In this document: piece by piece, positions 8,339 to 15,966 of the stretch | How the letters are laid out: each line of letters opens with the position of its first letter | How positions within the stretch are numbered: the first letter of the stretch is position 1 | Assembly: GCA_910583695.1 (NCBI GenBank) | Contig: CAJTZL010000003.1 | Coordinates: forward strand, 1-64,000 | Direction: 5' to 3' | DNA from: an uncultured Oscillibacter sp. | GTDB taxonomy: Bacteria > Bacillota > Clostridia > Oscillospirales > Oscillospiraceae | DNA: 64,000 bases | Notes under the pieces: model-generated | Database searches by the model: none | The model's input: the letters and a program-made list of their open reading frames with translations, nothing else | Told to the model about the DNA's origin: nothing | Program-made: the position numbers and the translations under genes

Positions 8339-8734
8339 ATGGAACACCGGAATCTGTTTGACCAGCTTGACGCCGCCGGGCGTCTGCGCCTCCCGGGGGC
8401 GGACAGCCCTTTCGAGGACCTGCCCTGGAACCGGCACCCGGATTTCGAGGGCGTGGAGCTCAAGCACCTTGTCACCGGCCGGGAAACCGGCGGACAGTTC
8501 AGCTGCCATCTGGTGCGCGTCGCCCCGGGCAAGACCATCGGAACCCACGCCCACCCCGCCCAGACGGAGCTTCACGAGATCGCCGCCGGAAGCGGCGTCT
8601 GCCTGAGCGGCGGAGCCCGGCTTGTCTATGAGCCCGGCGTCGTCTCCATCCTCCCCAAGGGGGAGCCCCATGAAGTAAAGGCGGGGCCGGAGGGCCTCCG
8701 CCTCCTGGCCAAATTCGTCCCGGCCCTTCTCTAG
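8339..8734 (+). CDS. small cupin-domain protein
   Basis: A 131-aa single-domain cupin. The two conserved beta-barrel motifs are visible: the first around GTHAHPAQTELHEIAAGSG, with metal-ligand His and Glu residues, and the second around VSILPKGEPHEVKAG. The start at 8339 follows GGAAAGGAG. Members of this family include small metal-dependent isomerases and sugar- or amino-acid-binding cupins; the substrate cannot be told. It converges with a cupin-AraC regulator whose N-terminal domain has the same fold. Its stop codon overlaps an inverted-repeat element. Confidence 0.8.
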   Translation: MEHRNLFDQLDAAGRLRLPGADSPFEDLPWNRHPDFEGVELKHLVTGRETGGQFSCHLVRVAPGKTIGTHAHPAQTELHEIAAGSGVCLSGGARLVYEPGVVSILPKGEPHEVKAGPEGLRLLAKFVPALL

Positions 8735-8890
8735 AGCAGTTCCCAGAAATAATGAGAGAAAAAGGAAGCGAGGGCAGGGAGCACGAGGCAAGGCGGAGGA
8801 CGCAGGCGAGCTGACGCCCGTCCAGGACGACAACGCAGCTATGCGGCCTCTGAACCGCCGAACGTTTCCCAGTATTTTGGGGAACTGCTC
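8734..8890. repeat. intergenic inverted-repeat-bounded element, family A
   Basis: A 157-bp block bounded by the perfect 11-bp inverted repeat GAGCAGTTCCC (8734-8744) and GGGAACTGCTC (8880-8890). No open reading frame of note lies inside. It starts on the last base of the cupin stop codon. Its other end lies two bases from the family B element, so the two fill the gap between converging genes. It resembles a MITE or a large structured 3' element; which one cannot be decided here. Confidence 0.6.
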
Positions 8891-8892
8891 CA

Positions 8893-9052
8893 GGCCTTGT
8901 TTGAAAAATGTTAAAACGCCCAAACGGCGGATCTTTTTCCGCCACTTTGCGTTAAATTTCCTTTCCGGGCGACAGCCCGCCTGCGAAAATTTGCCTTGAT
9001 TGGCGAAAAAATCTTTCACCGCTGGACATTCCGCCAATTTTCAAACAAGGCC
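8893..9052. repeat. dispersed inverted-repeat-bounded element, family B, copy 1
   Basis: A 160-bp block with the terminal inverted repeat AGGCCTTGTTTGAAAA at its left end (from 8892) and TTTTCAAACAAGGCCT at its right end (to 9053). A second copy at 20471-20631 shares both ends, the internal ATCTTTTTCCGCCA segment and the ATTCCGCCAATTTTC segment. The right end runs into the TAG stop codon of the AraC-type gene. No coding capacity is visible. Confidence 0.75.
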
Positions 9053-9771
9053 TACGGTCCGGGGAACGCGGTACAGGACCGCTTGTAGGCCGCCGGGGTC
9101 AGACCCACCAGGCGCTTGAACTGCCGGTCGAAGTGGCTCTGGTCACAGAAGCCCGCAGCGGCGGCGGCCTCCGCCACGGTAGCCGGTCCCGCCAGCAGCC
9201 GTTGGCCCTTCCGGACCCGGTTCTGGAGCTGGAAGCGGTGGGGCGTCAGCCCCGCCTCCCGGCGGAAGGCCCGGACCAGATGGTATTTGCTCATGCAGGC
9301 CAGCTCCGCCATGTCCTCCAGGCTGAAGGGGTGCTCCGGCTCCGTCTCCAGACGCGCCCGGAGCGCCGCCAGCGGTCCCCCGCCCTCTTTGCCCCTCCGC
9401 CCGGACAGGAGGGACAGCCCTTCCAGCAGCCTCTCCTCCACCTCCGGCTGTCCGACGGCCCTTCGCAAAAGGGCCGCGGCGGTCTCCCGCGCCTCCCGGA
9501 ACCCGCCGGAGGCCGCCGGGGCCTTACGGACGCACAGGCTCACCAGCGTATAGGGAGCCCGGGCGTTCAGGCCGTGGGGCTCGTAGGGCGGGAGGGCAAA
9601 CAGGCCGTTTTCCCGGTAAATCCCCGCCCCCCGTTCCGTCACCAGCTCCACCGCCCCCTCCAGCACGATGCCCAGGGTCAGCGTCGAAACATGGCTGTGC
9701 CAGGGATATGACAGAGTGGCCCCCTGGCAGACAATCACCTCCGCCCCGTCTCCCCGAAGATATCCCACCAT
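9052..9771 (-). CDS. AraC-family regulator with N-terminal cupin sensor
   Basis: A 239-aa regulator. The N-terminal part (about 1-90) has the AraC ligand-binding cupin pattern (YPWHSHVSTLTLGIVLEGAVEL, LFALPPYEPHGLNA). The C-terminal part (about 140-235) holds two helix-turn-helix motifs: MAELACMSKYHLVRAFRREAGLTPHRFQ and VAEAAAAAGFCDQSHFDRQFKRLVGLTPAAYK. GGAGGG precedes the ATG at 9771. It converges on the cupin gene rather than diverging from a target, so its regulon is not evident. Similar regulators often control amino-acid exporters, which is only an analogy. Confidence 0.85.
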   Translation of the reverse strand: MVGYLRGDGAEVIVCQGATLSYPWHSHVSTLTLGIVLEGAVELVTERGAGIYRENGLFALPPYEPHGLNARAPYTLVSLCVRKAPAASGGFREARETAAALLRRAVGQPEVEERLLEGLSLLSGRRGKEGGGPLAALRARLETEPEHPFSLEDMAELACMSKYHLVRAFRREAGLTPHRFQLQNRVRKGQRLLAGPATVAEAAAAAGFCDQSHFDRQFKRLVGLTPAAYKRSCTAFPGP

Positions 9772-9794
9772 AGCATTTCCCTCCCCGAAAGCAG

Positions 9795-9824
9795 AACCGG
9801 CCAGGAGCGCGCTCCCGGCCGGTT
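9795..9824 (-). terminator. probable ftsH terminator
   Basis: AACCGGCC (9795-9802) pairs with GGCCGGTT (9817-9824), with an inner GGAGC/GCTCC stem. It lies directly downstream of ftsH in the reverse direction. The T-tract on that strand is weak. Confidence 0.5.
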
Positions 9825-9829
9825 TTCGT

Positions 9830-11692
9830 TTATTCCGCCGTCTCTCCCGCCGGCGGCCTCCCGCCGTAGACCTCCAGGAACGCCTCCCGCTCCATGGTCT
9901 CGTTCTCCAGGAGATAGGCCGCCACGGCGTCCAGAATCGCCCGCTTCTCCGTCAGGATGTCCTCGCAGCGGCGTCCGGCCTCGTCCACCACCCGGCGAAC
10001 CTCCTCGTCGATCTGAGCCGCCACGGCCTCGGAATAGCTCCGGCCCTGACTCATGGTCCGGCCGATAAACACCTCGTCGTGGCCGCCTTCAAAGGCCACG
10101 GAGCCGATGGTCTCGCTCATGCCGTACACCGCCACCATCTTCCGGGCGATACTGGTAGCCCGCTGGATGTCGTTGCCCGCCCCGGTGGAGATATCCCCCA
10201 GGCACAGCTTCTCCGCCACCCGACCCCCCAGCAGGGCCACAATCCGGTCCTCCATATAGCGCTTGGAGAGGAAGGTCCGGTCCTCCTCCGGCAGGGCGAT
10301 GGTCATGCCCCCCGCCTGTCCCCGGGGGACAATGGTGATCTGGTTCACCGGGTCGTGCTCCGGCAGGGACTCCATAACCACGGCGTGGCCCGCCTCGTGC
10401 CAGGCGGTCAGCTCCCGCTCATGGGGAGAGATGACCCGGCTCCGCTTCTCCGGGCCCGCCAAGACCTTGATCTCCGCCTCCCGGAGGTCCTCCATGGTGA
10501 TATAATCCCGGTCCCGCCGGGCGGCAAGCAAAGCCCCCTCGTTCACCAGATTCTCCAGATCCGCCCCGGTGAATCCGGCGGTGCCCCGGGCCAGAGTCCT
10601 CAGGTCCACGTCCTCCGCCAGCGGTTTGCCCTTCACGTGGATTTTCAGGATGTCCTCCCGGCCCTTGATGTCGGGGAGGCCCACGTAAATCTGCCGGTCG
10701 AACCGCCCGGGCCGCAGCAGGGCGGGGTCCAGCACGTCCGCCCGGTTCGTGGCCGCCAGGACCACCACGCCCTCGTTGGCGGCAAAGCCGTCCATCTCCA
10801 CCAGAAGCTGGTTCAAGGTCTGCTCCCGCTCGTCGTGGCCGCCGCCCACACCGGTACCCCGCTGGCGGCCCACGGCGTCAATCTCGTCGATGAAGACAAT
10901 GGCGGGAGAGGTTTTCTTGGCCTGATCAAAAAGGTCCCGAACCCGGGACGCGCCCACGCCCACGTACAGCTCCACAAAGTCGGAGCCGGAGATGGAGAGG
11001 AAGCCCACTCCGGCCTCCCCGGCCACGGCCTTGGCCAGCAAGGTCTTGCCCGTGCCCGGAGGGCCTACCAGCAGCACGCCCTTGGGGATGCGGGCTCCCA
11101 GGGAGATGAACCGCCGGGGGTCCCGGAGAAATTCCACAATCTCCTGGAGCTCCTCCTTTTCCTCCTCCGCGCCGGCCACGTCCTCAAAGCGAACCTTCTT
11201 GTCCTTCTCTGACAGGACCCGGGTCCGGGCGGAGCCGAAGCGGGCCATGCGGTCCGCCCCCATGCCTCCCCCCTGGCCCCGGAGGAGGAAAAGGTAGCCC
11301 AAGCCGCCGACCAGAGCCACCGTCAGGAGGACGGGCAGCAGCAGCTCCAGCCAGTTGGTGGAGTGATCCTGCTGGTAGTCGTAGGAGGTGATGACTCCCC
11401 TGGCGGCCTGCTCCTCCACCAGCTCACTCAGGCTGTCGTAGAACAGATCGAAGTCGTAGAGCTCATAGCGCAGGGTGTTCCGGCCCTCCGGCTCCCCCCG
11501 CAGCGTCATCAGCAGGGTGTTGTCCCGGATGACGAAGGACTCCACCTTCTCCTGGCGGAACAGCTGCTCCACCCGGGAGAACTCCATCCGGTCACTCTGG
11601 CCGTTCAGCTGCCAGATCCAGCTCAGGCACAGCAGGATCACCAGCCCCAGCATGAGAAAACTGAAACTGGACGTACGGTTTTGCTTGGACAC
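9830..11692 (-). CDS. ftsH: ATP-dependent zinc metalloprotease FtsH
   Basis: A 620-aa membrane-anchored AAA protease that degrades membrane and short-lived cytosolic proteins. Transmembrane segments lie at about 11-28 and 115-137, flanking a short extracytoplasmic domain. Walker A is GPPGTGKT, Walker B IVFIDEID, and the second region of homology includes RPGRFDRQIYVGLPD. The zinc site is HEAGHAV. The start is GTG at 11692, with AGGAGGA eleven to sixteen bases upstream. It is the last gene of the reverse cluster, 39 bases after hpt. That tilS-hpt-ftsH order is common in Firmicutes. Confidence 0.96.
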   Translation of the reverse strand: MSKQNRTSSFSFLMLGLVILLCLSWIWQLNGQSDRMEFSRVEQLFRQEKVESFVIRDNTLLMTLRGEPEGRNTLRYELYDFDLFYDSLSELVEEQAARGVITSYDYQQDHSTNWLELLLPVLLTVALVGGLGYLFLLRGQGGGMGADRMARFGSARTRVLSEKDKKVRFEDVAGAEEEKEELQEIVEFLRDPRRFISLGARIPKGVLLVGPPGTGKTLLAKAVAGEAGVGFLSISGSDFVELYVGVGASRVRDLFDQAKKTSPAIVFIDEIDAVGRQRGTGVGGGHDEREQTLNQLLVEMDGFAANEGVVVLAATNRADVLDPALLRPGRFDRQIYVGLPDIKGREDILKIHVKGKPLAEDVDLRTLARGTAGFTGADLENLVNEGALLAARRDRDYITMEDLREAEIKVLAGPEKRSRVISPHERELTAWHEAGHAVVMESLPEHDPVNQITIVPRGQAGGMTIALPEEDRTFLSKRYMEDRIVALLGGRVAEKLCLGDISTGAGNDIQRATSIARKMVAVYGMSETIGSVAFEGGHDEVFIGRTMSQGRSYSEAVAAQIDEEVRRVVDEAGRRCEDILTEKRAILDAVAAYLLENETMEREAFLEVYGGRPPAGETAE

Positions 11693-11731
11693 GACGCCAT
11701 TCCTCCTTTGAGCCGCCCCTGGCGGCGCTTG

Positions 11732-12289
11732 TTACTTGCCGGCGTAGACCTCGGGCTTGAGCACGCCGATGTAGGGGATGTTCCGATACATCTGGGCGTA
11801 GTCCAGGCCGTAGCCCACCACGAACTCGTCGGGCACCGTGAAGCCGGAGAGGTCGGCGGTGATGGCCTTCTCCCGCCGGGCGGGCTTATCCAGCAGGGTG
11901 ACGATGGTAATGGACGCCGCACCCTTGGTCAGGAAGTACTCCTTTAAAAAGGCCAGGGTATTGCCGGAGTCCAGGATGTCCTCCACAATGATGAGGTGCC
12001 GCCCGGTGATGTCCTGCTGGAGGTCGTGGTTGATCTTCACCCGACCGGAGGTGGCCGTGGCGTTCCCATAGGAGCTGACGGCGATAAATTCCACGTCGCT
12101 TTTGAGCTGGCAGGCCCGGACCAGGTCCGTCATGAAGACGAAGCTGCCCTTCAGGACCCCCAGGAACAAGGGCTTCTTCCCCTGGAACCTCTCGTACAGC
12201 TCCCCGCCCATTTCCGCCACACGGGTTTTCAGCTCCTCCTCCGTCACCAGAACCTTCAGGATATCTTGCTCCATTTCACTGCGCATCAT
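11732..12289 (-). CDS. hpt: hypoxanthine phosphoribosyltransferase
   Basis: A 185-aa purine-salvage enzyme converting hypoxanthine or guanine plus PRPP to IMP or GMP. The PRPP-binding motif is clear: LIIVEDILDSGNTLAFL, with the acidic pair ED. Other signatures are GVLKGSFVFMTDLVRA and FVVGYGLDYAQMYRNIPYIGVL. I chose the ATG at 12289 because AGGAGG lies six bases upstream; the longer frame starting at 12325 lacks support. The start overlaps the end of tilS by 14 bases, indicating translational coupling. Confidence 0.94.
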   Translation of the reverse strand: MMRSEMEQDILKVLVTEEELKTRVAEMGGELYERFQGKKPLFLGVLKGSFVFMTDLVRACQLKSDVEFIAVSSYGNATATSGRVKINHDLQQDITGRHLIIVEDILDSGNTLAFLKEYFLTKGAASITIVTLLDKPARREKAITADLSGFTVPDEFVVGYGLDYAQMYRNIPYIGVLKPEVYAGK

Positions 12290-13655
12290 GTTCGTCCTCC
12301 TCAATCTGTTTTTCTGTTTCCTCAATTTTGATAAACCGGCAGGGCGCTCCGCCCTCCGGCGCGAAGGCCGTGTTCACCCCCAGCCGCCATACGGCGGCCA
12401 ATTCGCCTTCCACATAAATCGCGGGCAGGCGGTCCCGCTCCGCCAGGGAAATGCGGCCGTCCAGGCAAAGCCGCTTCACGCTCCGGCTTCCCCGGGCCCC
12501 CGGCAGGGTCAGGCGCCCCCCCGGCGGGCAGGGGGCCACGGTCCAAGCCTCCTTTTTCAAGCGCCGCAGGGCCAGTCCCTCCCCCTCCGGGCGGTCCAGC
12601 AGGGTCAGCGTATAGTCCCCCCAGCGGAGGGGACTGTCCGGCAAAAGCCGGACCTCTGCCAGATCCTGGGGCCGCGTCTCCAGAATCAGCCTGCCCCCGG
12701 CGTGCCGGGCGGTAACGCCATGCGGGAGGGAAATCCGCCCCTCCACCCGGCGTCTGCCCTCTCCCGCCAGGGTCAGCAGCGCCTCCAGATGGACCGCTCC
12801 CACATCCTTGCGTCCCACGTCCAGCCGGTCGAACAGCTCCAGAAGCATCCGGGGCCGGACCGCCTCCGGCGCGTCAAACAGCGCGTCAACGGAAAGGGCC
12901 GCACGGCCCCCCCGGGTCCTTACATGGGCAAGACGGTTGAGAGCGTCCTCCTCCAGGGATTCGTCCGCCGTTCGGAGGTATCCGGCAGTCCGGCAGATGT
13001 GCTCCACCGCCCGGGGATTCAGTTCTTTTAATAACGGCATCACTTGGAGCCGCAGGCGGTTCCGGGCGGCGGCCTCCGGGTCGGCGTTGGTTTCGTCCTC
13101 CACATGGGGGACTTCCCACCGGGCGGCATAGGCCTCCAGCTCCGCCCGGGTCACGCTCAGCAGGGGGCGGCAGATCCCGCCCTGCTCCCAGTCCATGCCC
13201 GTCAGGCCCGTCAGGCCTGTCCCGCGAATCAGGTTCAGCAGAACGGTTTCCGCGTTGTCATCCGCGTGGTGGGCGGTGTAAAGGCGTTTGCACGCCCCCT
13301 CCGCCGCCGTCCGGCGCAAAAAGGCATACCGCAGATTCCGGGCGGCCTCCTCTATGGAAAGCCCCTCCCGTTTGGCGTATTCCCCCACGTCTTCCCGGCC
13401 CACGGTCAGGGGAATCCCCCACCGGGCGCAGATATCCCGGACAAACGCCTCGTCCCGGTCCGCCGCCCCGCCCCGGAGCCGATGGTTGAAGTGGGCGGCA
13501 GCAACCTGCCCGCCCCGCTCCTTGCACCATGCGTCCAGCATAAACAGCAAACACATGGAATCCAAGCCCCCGGAGACGGCGCACAAGGCCCGCTGTCCCG
13601 CCCGGGGCAGGACCGTCCGGGGAGCCCGCTTCAAAGGCTCAGTCCTCGTCGTCAT
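12276..13655 (-). CDS. tilS: tRNA(Ile)-lysidine synthetase TilS
   Basis: About 459 aa. TilS adds lysine to C34 of tRNA-Ile(CAU) so that it reads AUA. The N-terminal PP-loop ATPase motif AVSGGLDSMCLL is at about residues 25-36, followed by HFNHRLRGGAADRDE, ARNLRYAFL and HHADDNAETVLLNLIRGTGLTGLTGM. The C-terminal TilS substrate domain ends near LAAVWRLGVNTAFAP. The start is uncertain: the ATG at 13655 overlaps the dnaB stop by 17 bases and has only a weak ribosome site, so coupling to dnaB translation is likely. Confidence 0.93.
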   Translation of the reverse strand: MTTRTEPLKRAPRTVLPRAGQRALCAVSGGLDSMCLLFMLDAWCKERGGQVAAAHFNHRLRGGAADRDEAFVRDICARWGIPLTVGREDVGEYAKREGLSIEEAARNLRYAFLRRTAAEGACKRLYTAHHADDNAETVLLNLIRGTGLTGLTGMDWEQGGICRPLLSVTRAELEAYAARWEVPHVEDETNADPEAAARNRLRLQVMPLLKELNPRAVEHICRTAGYLRTADESLEEDALNRLAHVRTRGGRAALSVDALFDAPEAVRPRMLLELFDRLDVGRKDVGAVHLEALLTLAGEGRRRVEGRISLPHGVTARHAGGRLILETRPQDLAEVRLLPDSPLRWGDYTLTLLDRPEGEGLALRRLKKEAWTVAPCPPGGRLTLPGARGSRSVKRLCLDGRISLAERDRLPAIYVEGELAAVWRLGVNTAFAPEGGAPCRFIKIEETEKQIEEDEHDAQ

Positions 13656-14985
13656 ACCGCTTGTCCAGGGTGGAGAACTGGGTGTACTCCGGCATCCAGC
13701 GGAGCTCCACCTTGCCGGTCTCCCCGTGGCGGTTCTTCGCCACGATACACTCCGCAATATTGTGCTTTTCCGAATCCTCGTTGTAATAGTCGTCCCGGTA
13801 CAAAAACAGCACGATGTCCGCGTCCTGCTCGATGGCGCCGGATTCCCGGAGGTCCGAGAGCATGGGCCGCTTATCGTCCCGCTTCTCGTTGGCGCGGGAG
13901 AGCTGGCTCAGGCAGATGACCGGCACATTCAGCTCCTTGGCCATGATCTTCAGCATCCGGGACATGTCGGACACCACCTGCTGGCGGTTCTCGCCCCCCC
14001 GGCTGCCGCCCCCGGCGGAGGTCATCAGCTGGAGGTAGTCCACCACCACCAGGCTGAGGCCGTCCAGGCGGCGGCACTTGGCGTTCATGTCCGCCACAGA
14101 CAAAAGGGGGTTGTCGTCGATGCGGATGTCCAGCCGGTTCAGCACCGTGGCCGCCCCGGCGATCTTCTCCCAGTCCGTCTCCCGAAGGAGGCCCGTGCGC
14201 AGGCGGTTGTTCTCCACCAGGGCCTCGGAGCTGAGGAGCCGGGTGGCCAGCTGCTCCCGGGACATTTCCAGGGAGAAGACCGCCACGGTCCTTCCCTCCC
14301 GGGCCACGTTCAGCGCCACGTTCAGCGCCAGGGAGGTTTTGCCCATGCCGGGCCGGGCCGCCAGGAGGATGAGGTCCGACTTGTTCAGACCCGTGATCTT
14401 CTGGTCAATGGCGGAGAGGCCCGTGGAGAGGCCGGGGAGGTGGTTCTCATGCTCGCTCATCTCGCTGAGACGGTCCAGCACGTCGGGGAGCACCTGCCGC
14501 AGGGGCACCATCTCCTGGGCGCTCTGGCCCCGGCGGATGGCGTAAATCTTCTGCTCCGAGGCCTCCAGAATCTCCCCGGCCTCTCCCATGCCCTCCTGGA
14601 CCAGGGCGGTGATCTCCCCCGCCGCCTGGGCAACCGCCCGGAGCAGGGCCTTGTCCCGGACAATGGCGGCATATTCCAGCACGTTGGCGCTGGTGGGGGT
14701 GATCTCCATCAGCTGGGCCAGGTACGACCGGGTGTTGTCGTCGGTGAGCCCGGCCTTTTCCATCTCCCCAAAGACGGTGATGCCGTCGATGGGCCGGGCG
14801 TAGGAGAACATGGTGTAGATGGTCTCGAAAATCTCCCGATTCTGCCGGAGGTAGAAGTCTCCGGGGCGGAGCCGGTCCATCACGTTCTTCACGCAGTCCG
14901 GGTCAATGAGCATGGACCCCAGTACCGCCTGCTCTCCCTCCAGGCTGTGGGGCATCTGGCGCAGGAGCAGGTCTTCGTTTGCCAT
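13639..14985 (-). CDS. dnaB: replicative DNA helicase DnaB
   Basis: A 448-aa hexameric helicase. The N-terminal primase-interaction domain starts MPHSLEGEQAVLGSMLIDP. The RecA-like ATPase has Walker A ARPGMGKTSLALN, Walker B SLVVVDYLQLM and a late ICLSQLSRANEKRDDKRPMLSDLRESGAIEQDADIV block. GGGAGGCGG precedes the ATG at 14985. Full length, with no intein. It sits between rplI and tilS on the same strand. Confidence 0.96.
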   Translation of the reverse strand: MANEDLLLRQMPHSLEGEQAVLGSMLIDPDCVKNVMDRLRPGDFYLRQNREIFETIYTMFSYARPIDGITVFGEMEKAGLTDDNTRSYLAQLMEITPTSANVLEYAAIVRDKALLRAVAQAAGEITALVQEGMGEAGEILEASEQKIYAIRRGQSAQEMVPLRQVLPDVLDRLSEMSEHENHLPGLSTGLSAIDQKITGLNKSDLILLAARPGMGKTSLALNVALNVAREGRTVAVFSLEMSREQLATRLLSSEALVENNRLRTGLLRETDWEKIAGAATVLNRLDIRIDDNPLLSVADMNAKCRRLDGLSLVVVDYLQLMTSAGGGSRGGENRQQVVSDMSRMLKIMAKELNVPVICLSQLSRANEKRDDKRPMLSDLRESGAIEQDADIVLFLYRDDYYNEDSEKHNIAECIVAKNRHGETGKVELRWMPEYTQFSTLDKRYDDED

Positions 14986-15022
14986 GGCGAACCGCCTCCC
15001 TCAGGGCCGCCCGGAGCGGGCG

Positions 15023-15472
15023 TTATTTTTCCTCAAACACGGATACGTAAACGGTGGCCGTCACCTCAAAGCCCAGCCGGGCCTTGACCTCGTAATTTCC
15101 GAAGGCCTTAATGGGCTCCTCCAGCACCAGCTTCTGCTTGGGGATGTCGATGCCGAACTGCTTCTGGAGCCCCTCGGAGATTTCCTTGGTGGTGACGGCG
15201 CCGAAGAGCTTGCCGCCCGCTCCCGCCCGGGCGGTGAGCTTCACCATGCACTCCTTGAGCTTCTCGGCGGTCTCCTCCGCCAGGGCCTTCTGGCGGGCCT
15301 CTTCGGCCTTTTTCGCCTTCTCTTTCAGGTTCATGGTGTTGATGGCGTCCGCCGTGGCGGGGACCGCGATTTTCCGGGGCAGGAGGAAGTTCCGGGCGTA
15401 GCCCTCGGAGACCTCCACCATCTGGCCCTTTTTGCCCTGGCCCTTGACATCCTGCTGTAAAATGACTTTCAT
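15023..15472 (-). CDS. rplI: 50S ribosomal protein L9
   Basis: A 149-aa ribosomal protein. The N-terminal 23S-binding domain MKVILQQDVKGQGKKGQMVEVSEGYARNFLLPR is joined by a charged helix (residues about 45-75) to the C-terminal domain LFGAVTTKEISEGLQKQFGIDIPKQKL. Its start overlaps the preceding small membrane protein by four bases (ATGA). The rplI-dnaB order is typical of Firmicutes. Confidence 0.96.
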   Translation of the reverse strand: MKVILQQDVKGQGKKGQMVEVSEGYARNFLLPRKIAVPATADAINTMNLKEKAKKAEEARQKALAEETAEKLKECMVKLTARAGAGGKLFGAVTTKEISEGLQKQFGIDIPKQKLVLEEPIKAFGNYEVKARLGFEVTATVYVSVFEEK

Positions 15473-15720
15473 TGGTTATTCTCCTTATTTTCTGAATCAT
15501 TGGAATGTTCTGGGTTTTCCATTGCCTGAATCCGTTTCTCCAAAGCGTCTATCCGCTCCTCCTGCGCCAGCCACACCGTTATGACGGCCGCCAGCACAAA
15601 TGCGATGGCCGCAAAAGCGCGAAAGGGGTGATCCTGGAAATCAAACAGCATGTATCCGCCGAAAAACAGAAACACCTCCGAAACCACCAGACACACCGCA
15701 TAGGTCTTTAAAAACTTCAA
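15469..15720 (-). CDS. small membrane protein, paralogue of the next gene
   Basis: An 83-aa protein with two predicted membrane helices (about residues 6-24 and 34-52) and a charged C-terminal tail rich in Glu and Asn (RIDALEKRIQAMENPEHSND). I chose the TTG at 15720 because AAGGGGG lies eight bases upstream and because the resulting N-terminus, MKFLKTYAVCLVV, aligns with the neighbour's MKRFLKTYAVCLLL. Its stop overlaps rplI by four bases, so it is in the same transcript. I do not recognise a family; it may be a recently duplicated gene. Confidence 0.65.
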   Translation of the reverse strand: MKFLKTYAVCLVVSEVFLFFGGYMLFDFQDHPFRAFAAIAFVLAAVITVWLAQEERIDALEKRIQAMENPEHSNDSENKENNQ

Positions 15721-15760
15721 TATGCTGACCCCCTTATTTCCCAAAGCGGGCGTCCATGAC

Positions 15761-15955
15761 TTAGAGCCGCCGCTCCCGCCATACCACCCAGGCCGCGGCG
15801 GGAATCACCGGCAGAAGCGCCGCCAAGGTCCAGGGAAGGAAGGGATGCCCATCAAACACCAGCAGCAGCTTACCGGCCGGCGAGCCCATGCACAAAACCG
15901 CAGACAATCCCAGCAAAAGCAGGCACACCGCGTAAGTCTTCAGGAACCGTTTCAT
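15761..15955 (-). CDS. small membrane protein, paralogue of the preceding gene
   Basis: A 64-aa protein with two hydrophobic helices (about 6-25 and 41-57). Its start, MKRFLKTYAVCLLLLGLSAVL, and the central phrase FDGHPF match MKFLKTYAVCLVV and FQDHPF in the adjacent gene. That indicates a tandem duplication, although this copy lacks the charged tail. GGAGG precedes the ATG. It lies 11 bases after gdpP. Function unknown. Confidence 0.65.
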   Translation of the reverse strand: MKRFLKTYAVCLLLLGLSAVLCMGSPAGKLLLVFDGHPFLPWTLAALLPVIPAAAWVVWRERRL

Positions 15956-15966
15956 AACCCTCCTCC

